DNA of 64,000 bases, from NCBI GenBank assembly GCA_021018815.1, contig JAITYX010000054.1:3720001-3784000 (forward strand), read 5' to 3'. The DNA is from Talinum fruticosum. Lineage: Eukaryota; Streptophyta; Magnoliopsida; Caryophyllales; Talinaceae. Positions 46,182-58,559 of the stretch are shown here, piece after piece. A program made the translations under genes and the position numbers. How positions within the stretch are numbered: the first letter of the stretch is position 1; each line of letters starts with the position of its first letter. The notes beneath the pieces are model-generated. The model was not told the origin of the DNA. It ran no database searches and worked only from the letters and a program-made list of their open reading frames with translations.

Positions 46182-48150
46182 TGTAAGAACCGCGGCTGGT
46201 CTGGGGCCCGCTAAGCTTCCCCACTATGTGTCGGGAGTCTCTTTTTAAGGATTGATTTTGAAGATGGTTTTAGAAAGTGGATTTTGGATTGTGGGGATGA
46301 ACCTTTAATTAAGATTTTTGAAATTTATTAAATTTGATTTAAAGTGAATTAAGTGAAGTTGAATAAAGGTTTTATTAACGATTTTATTTTAGTAATTATT
46401 TTTAGAATTCTCTCGGATCTTATTTTCTAATTAAGGAATAAATAAAGCTAGGGTTTTGGAGTCAGCCTCACCTGCCGGCCACCCGAGCACAAGTGACAGC
46501 CTATGCCAAGCGAAGGCGGACGTCAACCAAAGGTAGGGGCTGATGGAGTTAGCCTCGGCCTCAACCCCGGTGGCCAGATCTAGAACCTCGGCTTACTATT
46601 CCTGCAACTAGAAAATACCGAGATGCAAATTTGTATAGAACAAAACATAAAGTAAGGGAGTCGCCAATTAGTTTTTGGGAAAGAAAAACTAATAAAAATA
46701 AAAATAAATATTTGCTCTCTCGATTTGAGTATGGGAAAACTAAGACTGAAAAAGGCTAACAATGACTCCTTCGGTCTTTGAACCGAGAATCGAATTCGGA
46801 GGCGAGGGTACAAAACATAGGGACAAACCCTTTCGTTCCGCCCGTCCAAAGACGGTCAATACTAGTTCGAGTAGTGAATTTAAAATGATGTAAAATAAAT
46901 GAGCAAGCGGCATGTGAAGCGAAATTAAAAGCAACCAAAAATAATAAAGAAAACGATAAAGAAAACGGTAAAGAAAGTGATAAAGAAAGTGATAAAGAAA
47001 GCGATAAAGAAAAGAAAAGAGAGAAATAAAAGAATTACATCGGTCGGGGAGGAATTAAAACGACCGATTACATCTCTTAAACCACAATATGAAAAGCGAT
47101 AAAAAGAATGAAAGTAAATAAACCATTCGAAGGCTAAAAATTGCCCTCCGGTTGTCCCACCTCGCTAATTTGGATCTTCGCACTTGGATCTCTCGATGTA
47201 ACAGCGACAAGTAAAAGAAAAGGGTTTGTTTTTATGAGATATATGCGTAGGGTATGTAACGATCGGTTGAATAAATACCCGAGAGATCATAATAATTGAA
47301 TATTCTTTAGCTCTTTGCACAGATTCAATAGTGAAAAGCGATAATTAGATGAATGCTTAAGATTCGTTTCGACGAGTGATGTTTAGATGAGAGTATTCTG
47401 GCTAACTTTCTGCAGCGTGATGCTAAGGCGAGAAATCGTATGGGAATGAGAGTCAAGTCTCTCTATTTATAGGAGAGGACCTAGGTCACAAATAACCTAG
47501 GTTTGCCTCCATTCATTCGTCCAAATAGCTGAAAATAAACCGGGCCAAATCCTAAGAGATAGAACTCGATCGAAAGGGATAAAATCGGAAGGCGAGCACT
47601 GGCCAACTAAGTGCCCTAGGGTTTCGTGCCCTAGTTGTGTGTCCAAGGACTCTCCAAGCCAAAACGCAACGTTCCACTTGATACTTCTAGAAGGCAGGTG
47701 CCAACCACGACGTCGTTCGAGGGGGACGCTTCTAGTCTCATGTGGACCGTCTTGTGAAGCTTAAACACAGCACTTTGACACTCCCGATCATGAAATGCAA
47801 GTTTTAACGCCATCTTCAAGTCTTCGGGTCCTTGTACTCTAGACAAAAAATAGAATGCAGTATTCTTGAACCTGAAATTTCCTGGCACATAGCATAGAAC
47901 TTGACAATCTCTAAAGGCTCGTCCCGGTTCTTGGATGGTCCAAAAGAAGGAGGATTTGTTGACCGACCCAAGGCAAAAGGTTGTTTATTTGGTGCTTGGG
48001 GTTTTTGTGGTTTACTTGTTTATATTGCACCAATTGATCACAGTCCAAGAACCATATCCTCGAACAGGACTTGGTATTATCATCATCGGACCAACAAATA
48101 AAAAATACAGAAATAAAGAGATGAAAGATGACATTGTTTAGGTGTCCACA
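46182..48150 (-). repeat. Tat copy C LTR, reverse (1969 bp)
   Basis: Reverse orientation, running from TGTAAGAACC on the left (inner end) to GGTGTCCACA on the right. TATAAATA on the minus strand at 47464-47471. It has no partner LTR in the same orientation within the window. Confidence 0.87.
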
Positions 48151-48760
48151 ACGAGTCATCCTACGCACATCCGCACATTAGAAGTGTCTAATACTGACCA
48201 TACCAATTTGTATCATGACATTTATCAATATTTGGATAAACAAGAGTATCCACTAGACTCCACATCTAGAGCCCAACGAGCCATCGGGATGTTGGTCGCC
48301 CGATTCTTCATCAATCGGGGGCAATTGTTCAAGAAAACTAATTATGGGATTAACTTACTTTGTGTTAATTAACATGAAGCAAAGTGCATCATGGAGGAGA
48401 TTCATGGTGCGGAGTGTGGACCTCATATGAATGGTAAGATGTTGGTCCAAAAGGATCGGAGGCTTGGTGATTACTGGTGAACCATATTCGACTTGTCATG
48501 ATTTTGTTAGAAGGTGCCATAAATGTCGGTATATGCAAATTTACAACACCAACCATTGTCATTTCTTACATCGTTAGCATCACCCTGGCCATTTTTGGTT
48601 TGGGGAATATATATTATTGGCAAGGTGACTCCTAAAGAAACATGTGGTCATGAATTTGTGTTAGTAGCAATCAACTACATCACTAAATGGGTAGAGGCGA
48701 CTTCCTATGCAACTCTAACATATCAATCTATTTTCGACTGAATTACTTAGGTAAAACACT
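48151..48760 (+). CDS. Tat integrase fragment (copy A)
   Basis: The frame 48142-48372 contains IGMLVARFFINRGQLFKKTN. The HHCC zinc domain follows (EIHGAECGPHMNGKML near 48400-48447 and FVRRCHKC near 48502-48525), then the core start HEFVLVAINYITKWVEATSY (about 48649-48708) with the first catalytic Asp position occupied by Asn (INYITKW where IDYFTKW is usual). Frames change. The rest of integrase to the LTR is missing. Confidence 0.78.
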
Positions 48761-49080
48761 GAATTTTTGTCAATTCAATTATGCACTAACAAGTGTGCTA
48801 GCACAATAGATTATTTAGCCAAACTTCATATCAAAGAACGATCGAAGTTTCAGTGCCAAAATATACCAAGCTTCAAGCTCGATCAAGCCAAGCTTAGGAT
48901 CTTGTTACTCGACTTCATAATGCATGCATCATGATCAAGTTCAGGTCCCATTTTGGAGTTTAGCTTTGATTGCAACCAATTCCAAATAACGCACAATATT
49001 TTACAAAAATCGAGGTAAGTATCCTTTAGTGTCTACTTTGACCGTTCGTCTTTTTAGACTTGGTCAAAATGGGGCTAACT
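48761..49080 (+). other. Tat copy A 3' non-coding region
   Basis: No ORF. It ends with a purine-rich GGTCAAAATGGGGCTAACT immediately before the 3' LTR, a probable polypurine tract. Confidence 0.6.
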
Positions 49081-50501
49081 CGTAGACACCTAAAAAGTGT
49101 CTTCCCTTATCTCTTTATTTACGTATTTTTATCCGATTCTATCTCTTAGGATTTGGACGGCTGATTAGCGGTAAACCCCGGGTCATTTGTGACCTAGGTC
49201 CTCTCTTATAAATAGACAGACCTTGTTTCTCATTCCGATACGGCTTCTTGCCTTAGCATCACGCTACGTAAAGCTAGCCAGGATACTCTCATGTAAACGT
49301 TACTTGTTCCAAAATTAATCTTGAACATTCATCTCCTCTACTTACTACCGTTTAATCGTGTAAAGAGCTAAAGAATATTCAATTATTCTGATCTTTGGGC
49401 ACTCATTCAACTAATCATTACCACACCCTACACACATATCTCACAAAAACAAGCCCTTTTCTTTTGTTTGTCATCGTTGCATCGAGAGATCCGAGTGTGG
49501 AGATCTAGATCGACAAGGTAGGACAACCTTAGGGAAATCATTCAGCCTTCAAACTATTTATTTATGTACATGCTTTTATTGCTTTTCGTATTGCAATTGA
49601 AGAGATGTAATCGCTTCTTTAAATTCATCCTCGACCGATGTAATTCTTTTAGATTTCTTGCTTTCTTTTCCTTTTGCGCTTTCTTTACTTTCTGCCTTTA
49701 TCGCTTTCTTTTATTATGTTTGGTTACTTTCATTTCGCTTAGCATGTCGCTTGCTTGCTTGTTTTACATTATTTGAATTCACTACTCGAACTAGTAATGG
49801 TCGTCTTCGGACGGGCGGAATGGAAGGGTTTATCCCTACATTTCGTACCCTCGCCCCTAAATCGATTCTCGGTTCAAAGACCGATGGAGTCATTTTTCGC
49901 CTCTTTTAGTCTTAGTTTTGCAATACTAAGATTAGAAGAGCAAAATTTTTATTTTGTTTTGTTAATTTTTCTTTCCTAAAAACTAACCGGCAACTCCCTT
50001 ATTTATGTTTTGTTCTATTCTAATTTGCATCTCGGTGTTTTCTAGTTATAGGAATAATAAAAATAGGTTCCGAATTTGCCAACCAGGGCGAAGCTAAGGC
50101 TGATTTCGTCGGCCCGCCTCTGGCCGGCGCCGACCACCACTAGGTACAGCTGCCCCCTACACCAAGTGGTCGGCAGGCGAGGCTTTAATCCAGATTGATG
50201 TGTTTCACACCAATCTGGCCTTAAAGCCTCACGGCGAGATCAAAACCCTAATTTTATTTATTCCTTTATTAGACAATAAAATCCCAAGAATTCTAAAAAT
50301 AATTACTAAAATAAAACAATTAATAAAATCGCCATTCAAACTTTGCCTAATCAGATTTAATAAAACTCGAAAATATTAATAAAAAGGTTCATCCCCACAT
50401 TCCAAATTCGACTTTCAAAACCATCTTCAAAAATAATCTTCAAAAAGAGACTCGACACAAGTGGGAAGCTCGGCCAGCCTCGGCTGGCCGTGGTTCCTAA
50501 A
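49081..50501 (+). repeat. Tat copy A 3' LTR with internal deletion (1421 bp)
   Basis: Matches 37526-39458 but lacks about 500 bp between TTTATTTACGTATTTT (about 49130) and TCCGATTCTATCTCTTAGG. The first base is C for T; it ends TTCCTAAA. TATAAATA at 49207-49214. Confidence 0.87.
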
Positions 50502-52790
50502 ACAACAGAACCGGACAAGTAATGTAAAAATATGCAAATAAGGAAAACTGGATAGTAAATATCTAAAAATTGGTACTTACCAGGAAAAAGTGAAGAGAAG
50601 TTCTTAAAGTAATGGATAATGCATATCATCCTTGAAGCAGTTGGCATGACTTTTTTCAATGCATTTACAAGACCCTAATACACCAACATATGTAAAATTA
50701 ATGTACTTAAACGAATTATGAATAAATATAAAATGATATGATTTTTAAAAAAAATTGTAACTATGTAATGAATTTGAACTTACCTTGTGCCTGTCCGAGA
50801 TGATTATATATCTAGACTAATCTTCGACCATCAAGTACCCTTATAAAGCCGCTCAAGAAGAAACTCCATTCTTCTTCATTCTCAATCTCAACCATTGCAT
50901 ATGTTAAGGCCATTGTTTCCATCTAAAGCCATTACGGTAAGGAGCATTCCCCTATGTACTCCTTTAATGTGAGTGGCATCTATCCCAAATAATAGAAAGA
51001 ACAACACAAATGCTCATGTGTTTGAAATAGGATTCTTAGTAAGCCCTTGCTCCAACCAAGTGATGACACAAAAAGAACCTGGGTTTTTGCCTTGAACTTT
51101 TCAGCATATTGAGGCAAATACTTGTACCCCTCTTCATGCTTCCCTTCAACAGCTTGCTCTTAACAATCTTCTTGCCCTCCAATAAATGTAGTCCGGCACA
51201 AAAGTTGCATACTTCTGCATGATTATTGACTGCATTCCCTTAACATCCATTTTTGGAGAAGCAATGAAATAAGGAAAGTGTTTTTGAGCAACCCAAGGTG
51301 AGTTAGCCATCCTGTTTCTCTCGGGCCTCTCACACACATGCCTCATAGTGTGTGATTCACCTTCTAAGTAGTCTTGTCAAGAAGGACACTATAATGAATC
51401 CTCTAACTGCACCTTGGATCCTCACATCTCTGTGTGTACCTAGTCTCCTCATTTTCTCTTTCTTCATTGTGAATCCCTCTACAATGTAATACTCTCTCAT
51501 AACTGCAAGTAAGTCCTCCTTAGAATTAAAAATATAACCTGCCATCAAACTTATCCTTCCATCCCTGTTCCTCTCCACAAACACCCTTACCCTATTATCT
51601 TAGCCATTTTCTTAACAACTAAGCTCCTATCTTCAACACTCGTGAATGATTTGGGCATCCACTTGTATCCACTTTTCATTTTCTAACTCCAAGTCTTCCT
51701 CCGAATCACTAGAAAATATCTCTTGATGTAGATATTCCTCCTCGAAATTGACTCATCCATATTGCCACTTAGGCTGAAATCCTCATCATCACTGTCATCG
51801 GAAGATAAACAATTATCCCCAAGGGTTACTGCAGCTTGATCCCCATCACCAACAATTTGAACCTCACTTTCATCACCACCATCCCGCTCATTCTTACCAT
51901 CCCACTAAGATAGTTTTGACGGTGGCATCACATCAAAGTGATCTAAGTCTTCCAGTCCAAGCACATGGTAACAATCGGCAACATGCTTGTACTTAGTTTT
52001 GGAAGAGGTAGTTTTGGCTTGGGTTGACTTTGATCTGTGGTTTGTTTGCCTTAACAGTGGGCTGTACAGGGTTTGATCGAAGAGTAGATAAGGATCTTGT
52101 ATGTGGTTTGGTTGGGCTAATAGGGGTTTTACAAAGACTCGCTGTATAATCTAGTAAAGGCCCTTGTCTATGGTCCGATGAAAGGGGAGCTTGTAGTGAA
52201 GTTTCAGTTTAGAGCTTTGGTGAGGTTATAGTTTTGGGCTTTGGTGAAGTGGATCTCACTAGAGAATTCGCCAAAGATCTTATAATTGGTCTCCTAGATA
52301 TCAACTTAGCAGGTTGAGAACAAGGGATACAAATCGAGTGTTTGCCCATTTGTTTGCTTGACTGATCTGTTGGGTCCTCATCAAACACCCCAATTTCTTA
52401 TTAGGTTATTGAAGGTTGGACTTTTCCTAAAGAAGCATTCAAATTTTCAACCTCTCTACTATAAGTTGGGCTTCACAAGGTTGCCTCAATTCAACCATGA
52501 AAATGGGAATAGATACCAAGTTTGGTTCAAAACCACAAGACTTCACTAATGTAGTCCACTCACTATCGGTGTTCACTGCCATTCTATGCTTAAATCTGTT
52601 TGGGCAACTCAAACCTAGCATATTAAGGGAACTCTACACCAGACCTCCCACACTCGTATCTAACATCGTTATATAACTTAATGTTATTATACTCATCCAA
52701 GATGACCCTAGGAACCTCTATGATTTTACCCTTAAAATAAACCTTCAAGGTTACAATTTCAGTCCCCTATTTTAACACAACATAGAAGGA
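50502..52790 (-). CDS. MULE transposase, N-terminal and DDE part
   Basis: Minus-strand landmarks in reading order: an N-terminal domain near 52780-52640 (VYFKGKIIEVPRVILDEYNN) and an acidic linker (about 51900-51700). The Mutator DNA-binding zinc domain is at 51584-51360 (FNSKEDLLAVMREYYIVEGF), followed by QSIIMQKYATFVPDY (51240-51190). The DDE core starts GIDATHIKGVHRGMLLTVMA (about 51000-50940) and IIISDRHK (about 50790-50815) gives the first two catalytic Asp residues. Then comes GLVNALKKVMPTA-like sequence near 50620-50670. Frame changes and stops interrupt it; introns are likely. It joins 37331-36051 after the Tat insertion. Confidence 0.82.
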
Positions 52791-53330
52791 TTAAGAAAAA
52801 ATAATCTTCAAAATGAACGGAAAACTCTACAAATCATCATCGGCTAAAACTTAAATCAAAGATTAATAAAAAATTAAACACGAGATAATCAAAGATTTAA
52901 AAAAAAAACCCTAAAAATCGTATCTTAACAAGTTCTCATGAAAAATACCAAAATTTGTGCAAAACTACAAATTTTCGCGGTGGATTTCTCCAATCGAAGA
53001 CTATTTCACAAAATTATGGTACAAAACTTCATCTTTCAACAGAAACCCCCAAATTTCTAAGCCCTAAAATGAAATCAAAGCAAAAATTAATCAACTTCTA
53101 CCACTTACCATTTTCGACCATCACCTCCTTTTCTTCTACCTTCACCTTCGTCTCCTTTTTTTCATCTATGGAGGACGATTCTTCATCCAAAAAGAGTCGT
53201 AGATCATCCAAAAAAGTTGCAGAATTGGGAGAGGGGGAGAGAGGGGGAGAAAGGGGGAGAGAGGGACTAAGAAGAGAGAGAGCGACGACAGGGGGTTAAG
53301 GCGTGTTACTAGAATTAATTCTCACTCTTC
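52791..53330 (-). other. MULE 5' flank, GA/CT-rich
   Basis: No ORF supported on the minus strand. Near 53225-53285 is a GAGAGGGGGAGA repeat. The plus-strand frame 52955-53299 is probably a shadow of this low-complexity DNA. Confidence 0.5.
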
Positions 53331-53634
53331 TCGCGATTACAAAGGGCTTTTTGGATTTTTAACAACTCCGTTCAAACTCAGGCCCGAAATTGGACCATGT
53401 ATATAGTTGGCTCAATTATTTAAGACACCTTAAATTAGTTTTTGATAAATGTAGGTCCAAAAATAGATGGCCCAAAATTTAAGATATCTTTTTGGGTTGT
53501 GAAGTTAGATCCGAAGTAAAGATGGGAAACCGGAGAGAGAGAGAGAGAGAGAGACGGGGGTAAGGTTATATGTGTTAGTAGGGGTTTGTGCTGGAATGAA
53601 AGAGACTTGACCCCCAAAAATGTGGTTGGTTTTT
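53331..53634. other. Unassigned intergenic sequence
   Basis: Contains a (GA)n run near 53534-53556. No gene or terminal repeat recognised. Confidence 0.5.
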
Positions 53635-54205
53635 ACTACGGTTTAATTAAAGAACCGCAATAATAAAGAACGTCTATTTCTACGGTTCTTCTAATGAATC
53701 ATAATAAAAGGTCGATAACCTGACATATTAATACTATTCAATTAAAAAAATGTATATAGGTAAATTTTATTTCCAAAAACTCTCACCACCTCATTTTTTA
53801 ATATGGTTTTGTTTATAACTATTGTAAAAAACCCCTAATAAAAAGTCATTTCGTAGTAGTGGTTTGTAATATTTTTAAGATTTTTTATTATGGTCCAATG
53901 AAAGAACCATAAAAATATATATTCTCTATTACTATGATTTTTAAGTGAGCCATAATAAATAGTCGAGATATGACCTATTACTACGATTCAATTAAAAACC
54001 GTAATAATACGTGAATTTTATTTACAAAAATGTCACTCGCCTCATTTTTTTAGTACAAGTTTTCTTAACCGTTGTAAAAGGCGCATAATAAAAAATTATT
54101 TTTAGTGGAAGTTAATATTATATAAAGGAACCCCACCTTCATAAATCTCATCAATGACCCCCAACACACACACACACACACACACACAATCACTTTTATA
54201 GTAGT
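53635..54205. repeat. Two-unit degenerate repeat, probable DNA-transposon subterminal region
   Basis: Two diverged units of about 230-240 bp (53635-53870 and 53885-54120). Each has GGTTTAATTAAAGAACCGTAATAATA-like words, CTCACCACCTCATTTTTT-like words and an ending near GTAGTAGTGG or TTTTTAGTGG. The last copy ends at TATAGTAGTGGAAG (about 54197-54210). TAGTAGTG ends and inverted ACGGTT/AACCGT words suggest CACTA-type subterminal repeats, but no second end was found. Confidence 0.45.
54168..54189. repeat. (CA)n microsatellite
   Basis: Eleven CA units following CCCCCAA. Confidence 0.93.
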
Positions 54206-54222
54206 GGAAGTTGATATTGTAT

Positions 54223-55522
54223 TGTAATGCCCCCAATCACCATTACTTAATAATCCCTTAATTCGAGAATATTACGTAAGGTCGCAGCGGAAGATAACAA
54301 CCGAAGACATTACCGCCGTCCTAAAAATAGGACAAGGCTAAATAAGTGAAATAAAGTAAAAGACAATTTGCGCATCCAACTGTTATATTTCCATTGGTCC
54401 TGTTAGAGGTAATTGCTGATTACCCAATTAGCTAAGTCATCCCAAAATACAGTTCACTTGTTTAGTAACATAATATTTATACAACCTAGACTTTCGTCTA
54501 TTCCACAAGATAATGTGCAATGTGTAATAATTCTCAATGTCATACCCAAACCACGGTTGAGGGTAAAATCACCGTGAGCATCTATACACCTTCGTAATCA
54601 CAAGTGCAACGCGATCGGCTATGGTTTGCCTTCGTCGGACTTAGTGAGTGATTGATTGTTCACCAATGCTTTTCCAAAAACAAAAACAGTAAAATATTTC
54701 GAAAAATGAGTCGAAACTCAGTACGAACATTCCTGCACTGATCAAATTGCTTTGAAAACATTTTAATTGCGCACGCGCATTTCAATTCATTTTAGTTCGA
54801 AATCAGGCGGAGAGAATATGAGTAAAACTTGCTTGCTGGTTATTATCCGAAAGTGGAACCCCTTGATAATTGATACGATCTTTGAATAAGGTGCACACCT
54901 CCCGAGCCGACCGAGAACCCGAGTTGAATCCGCGCGGTGGAATTGAAGGGCCTAAGCCCCGATAATTAATAATTGATAATTGAGCGGGGACCACTTAATT
55001 AGGTGACAAAACTTGATTTGCAAATGATTCATTATTAGTTATTTCTATAAGGAATGTTGAGATTTGCTTGAAATATGTGAATTTTCGAAGGGTAAAGGCA
55101 ATGAACGTACTCGAACTAAGAATATTTGTTTCTCCCCTTATAGAAATTGAAATTACCAGCTAGTCGGCAATAGAAGTGGTCTCAATCATTGTTTCAAATA
55201 GATTTCGTTGTTAATAATGCTTCTCTTGAGTTTCAATAACCGAATTCGTACAAGTGTTTGCAATTCATTTCATGTTCTTTATTTATTATGTAATCGATAG
55301 AATTAAGATTTTTATTACTCAACTCTATTATATTACTTCCGTCTAAAATTTTGTCCACAACACATAATTTATGCAAGAGATTTGTTTAAGCTAATTATTG
55401 ACGTTTTACACAATTTAATCTGTTACTCCGCTTAGATCGAAAAACTTTTACTTTGGATTTCTAATTATACCTTAGCTATTGTAATTTGTTTAACATACAA
55501 AATATGCTTTAATTACTATTAC

Positions 55523-55567
<45 letters not shown>

Positions 55568-57138
55568 CAATATTTTTATTAACTATCCCCAATTCAATTA
55601 GCTTTGCCAAGCCTAACATCACTTCAAATCCTTGCCCCTAATTCACTTTTCACTTCATTACCTCCCATAAGTTAATTTGATTTGCTCAACAAAGTTCACA
55701 TTACCAATTCAATTCACATATGCCATAATACACTACTTTAATTTAAGGATATACGCATTGTTTCCTCAGCAAAGTTCACATTCCCAATCACAATTAGGTG
55801 CACTAAATTGCTCAAATTGCTACATGCCTTCAAAACAACTTATTACACAACTTCAATCTCCCTACACAATTTTCTTCCTTTTGCTCAATTGTAGCCAATT
55901 CCAAAATGCAACGAAACCATTAAATTACTCAAGATTCACATCAATATATTCCCAATTAAATTCACTAAATCACAATTTCACAAGAGGAATCACAATTCAT
56001 ACACAATAGTTCCACCAAAATACCAAATCGCAATCATTCAACTAATTCAAAGTTTTCCCAATTCAAAATTTTCCCAATTCAATCTTTAAATTCACACTAT
56101 AAACATCATTCTAAATCATATAATTCAATCTACAACTACAATTACTAAGTAAAGAATGAAGTGCGATAATTTAGGGGTTTAGGGCGTTTACCTTCAAACC
56201 TAAGGGATGGATACCAAGAGAGAGGAGCGAGTGGTGGCCCGAGGCCGGAAATCCGACGACCTCCTGGTGGCACCGGTGATAAGTTCTAGCGGTAAAGGGC
56301 ATGGGAAGGTGGTTGGGCGAGTGGCACCGCGAGCGGGGGTCGAGGGCGGGCGCACCGCGGGAAAAGATGGAGCGCGAACCCGAGAAAGAGGAACGACGAT
56401 GGCCTTCGGCCGGTGCTAGCGCCGGCTTCGGCCGGGGTTGGCGGTGTCCGGTCGCTGGAAACGACCCGACCAAAAGGAGTGGAGAGGCAGGGGAGAGGAA
56501 AGCAGAGCACAAGCGAGAGAGATACGAGCACGGGGAGGAAGGTTTGAGGGAAATTGAAATTGCTTGCCTTGAACCCAACCGTGAAGCCGATATATTTATT
56601 TTCATTATCTATTTTATCATCATTTTGTTTTTTTGGACAATTCCAGAAACCATTTCTGAATTTTTCTAAATAAAAATCAGCTTGTTTTATTTATTTATTT
56701 TTTCTTTTTTTTTTCTTTGTTTCCAGTTAAATCTAGAAAATTTTGATTTTTATTTGTTATTTATTTATTTTATTTATTTATTTGTTATTTTATTGTTATT
56801 TTATTTCATTTAATTAGTATTGCATATAAATTATACGATTCATTCTTAAATACAACAATTTGTTTAAAATATAATCTTCAATGGCCTTATAATTACGTAC
56901 CTTCGCATTTATATGTATTATATATCAATACAATTTTTTTAAATTTTCTTTTAAACATATATATAAATTTACAATCATTATTATGAAATTTTATTGGAGG
57001 CCACTTCGTCGCCCTAGCTGCATAGCACACACATAAAAATAATTTAAATATAAATATCGAATTGAAGTGCGCGCACCCAATTATGTAAATTTTGTAATCA
57101 GTAAAATAAATAATGTGGTTTAGGGTCGGGTTGTTACA
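54223..57138 (-). repeat. 3' LTR of minus-strand chromovirus (2916 bp)
   Basis: From TGTAATGCCCCCAATCACC to TAGGGTCGGGTTGTTACA. The GC-rich leader block is at about 56195-56560. On the minus strand it is followed by GTTTGAAG/GTAAACGCCC and CTAAACCCCTAAATT. AAATATATCGG near 56588-56598 (minus) is a TATA candidate. The (ATT)n at 55522-55567 is shorter than in the 5' LTR. Confidence 0.93.
55522..55567. repeat. (ATT)n microsatellite, 3' LTR copy
   Basis: About 15 units; the 5' LTR partner at 63593-63688 has about 32. Confidence 0.95.
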
Positions 57139-57152
57139 GTCTTCCCCCTTAA
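57139..57152 (-). other. Polypurine tract of minus-strand chromovirus
   Basis: The minus strand reads TTAAGGGGGAAGAC next to the LTR, equivalent to 7389-7402 of the forward copy. Confidence 0.82.
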
Positions 57153-57269
57153 AATAAATTTCGTCCTTGAAACTTGCAAGTTTGAATATAAATTTAGATT
57201 GACCCGAAAACAAGCCGGTACTTTTTATTTTATTTTTTTTTCCTCATGTCTTCCTTAATTGGTTTTTGA

Positions 57270-58450
57270 TGTTATATGATTAGCCTTAAAAGACTTTAAC
57301 CAAAGGAATGCTTTTATTACCGGCTTTCTTAACCCTATAATCCGATATTTGAACTGAAAACTCGTCATATATTAAATTTTCAGTGATTTCTAGTAACTCT
57401 GTCACAATATTAGGGCTTGGAATGGGTATATACCTCATGAGCTGCTAAATATGAAAGACGTGATTCTTATGTTCGAGTAGAGGATACTGAATTGAACTTC
57501 TTTATAATCTCATGTAGCCCAATATATCTTAGGTTTGATTCCCTTAATATTGAATCTTTGACCTCTTTTACTGTGGACACTTTTAAAAATACTTTTATCT
57601 CGTATAACTCTTTTGTCAACTTTGAGTTGGCTTGAAATACTCTTAAATCTTCCTCACCCCTTTCGGTTATTTCTTGAATTAACTCAGGTCTATAATCAAT
57701 GTTTTATCAAACTTACTCCAACATAACGGGGTTCTACATTTCCTTCAATACAATGCTTCAAATGGGGTTCTTTTAACGGTGACTCGATAAGCGTATTATA
57801 GGAGAATTCCACCAAAGATAAATCATCTTCCTATTTTCCTTAAAACTCGAATATAAATGCTCTCGGTGTATCTTCTCATTTTTGATTTACCTTTTTGGGT
57901 TGCTCGTTTAGTTCTGGATGATACAAACTACTAAAACTCAATTTATTTCCAAAATCTTGCCATAGAGTTTCCCAAAATTCACGTGAAACCTCTTGTCACT
58001 ATCCGATATGATGCTCTTCGGTATTTCATGTAACCTAATAACTTCTTTAACATATCACTGTGTTAGTATCTCTACATTCTATGTGTCATGTATTGGTACA
58101 AAATGCATAGATTTAGTAAGTCGATCAACAATTGCCCACATCATATTTTCTTTGAAGCGGTTAAGGGGTAATCTCTGACAGAGTCTATTAAAATTGCACC
58201 TCTTTTCCGGATAGGAATTTCCAACGATCTCAACTTACCAACAGGACGTTGATGTCCCTTTTCATAGTATACTCTCAAGGTTCGGCTTTAACCACTTGAC
58301 AAGTCAAGCCCTTATCTGCATATTCTATGATATCTTTATTCTACCAAAATATTGTTTCAGGTTTATATACATTTTGTTCCTCCTGGATATACCAAGTATC
58401 GTGTATTGTGTGTTTCCTTAAGAAGTTTCCTTTTCAATTCCTCTTTCTTC
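57270..58450 (-). pseudogene. Integrase and chromodomain-like tail, minus-strand copy (decayed)
   Basis: The minus strand shows the HHCC zinc-domain remnant near 58430-58265 and core remnants near 58200-57700. The tail follows: VFHISQL near 57470, IVTELLEITENLIYDE near 57410-57360 and IPLVKV near 57300. All are heavily broken by frame changes and stops. Confidence 0.8.
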
Positions 58451-58559
58451 GATACACAAACCGATTACGCCTCATGTATTCCTTGAAACCAGGAGATTTT
58501 TTCCTTTTAATATTTTTCTTAATCCTTTCCATCCCGACATCATTGTTTTGGCCTAATTG

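Larger units (their letters stand above)
37526..50501 (+). mobile_element. Tat/Ogre-like Ty3 element (copy A) with nested inverted Tat pieces
   Basis: 5' LTR 37526-39458, 3' LTR 49081-50501, both forward, inside the MULE gene. Flanks are ACAAA (37521-37525) and ACAAC (50502-50506). Only the leader (39460-39646) and an integrase part (48151-49080) of the interior remain. The middle 39647-48150 consists of other Tat copies in inverted orientation. The lineage is inferred from the PBS type, the Gag and the conserved GGATACGTAGG leader-like block. Confidence 0.8.
36040..53330 (-). mobile_element. MULE (MuDR-type) transposon remnant, minus strand, split by Tat cluster
   Basis: A Mutator-like transposase reads right to left from about 52790 to 50502, and continues from 37525 to 36051 after the 13-kb Tat insertion. 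Terminal inverted repeats and the 9-bp duplication were not found, so the outer limits are approximate. A 5' flank (52790-53330) with GA-rich sequence lies on the right. Confidence 0.82.

Noticed and set aside
56171..56669. ORFs of 122-144 codons on both strands in the minus-strand chromovirus LTR
   Set aside because: GC-rich leader block, open on both strands, no recognisable protein.
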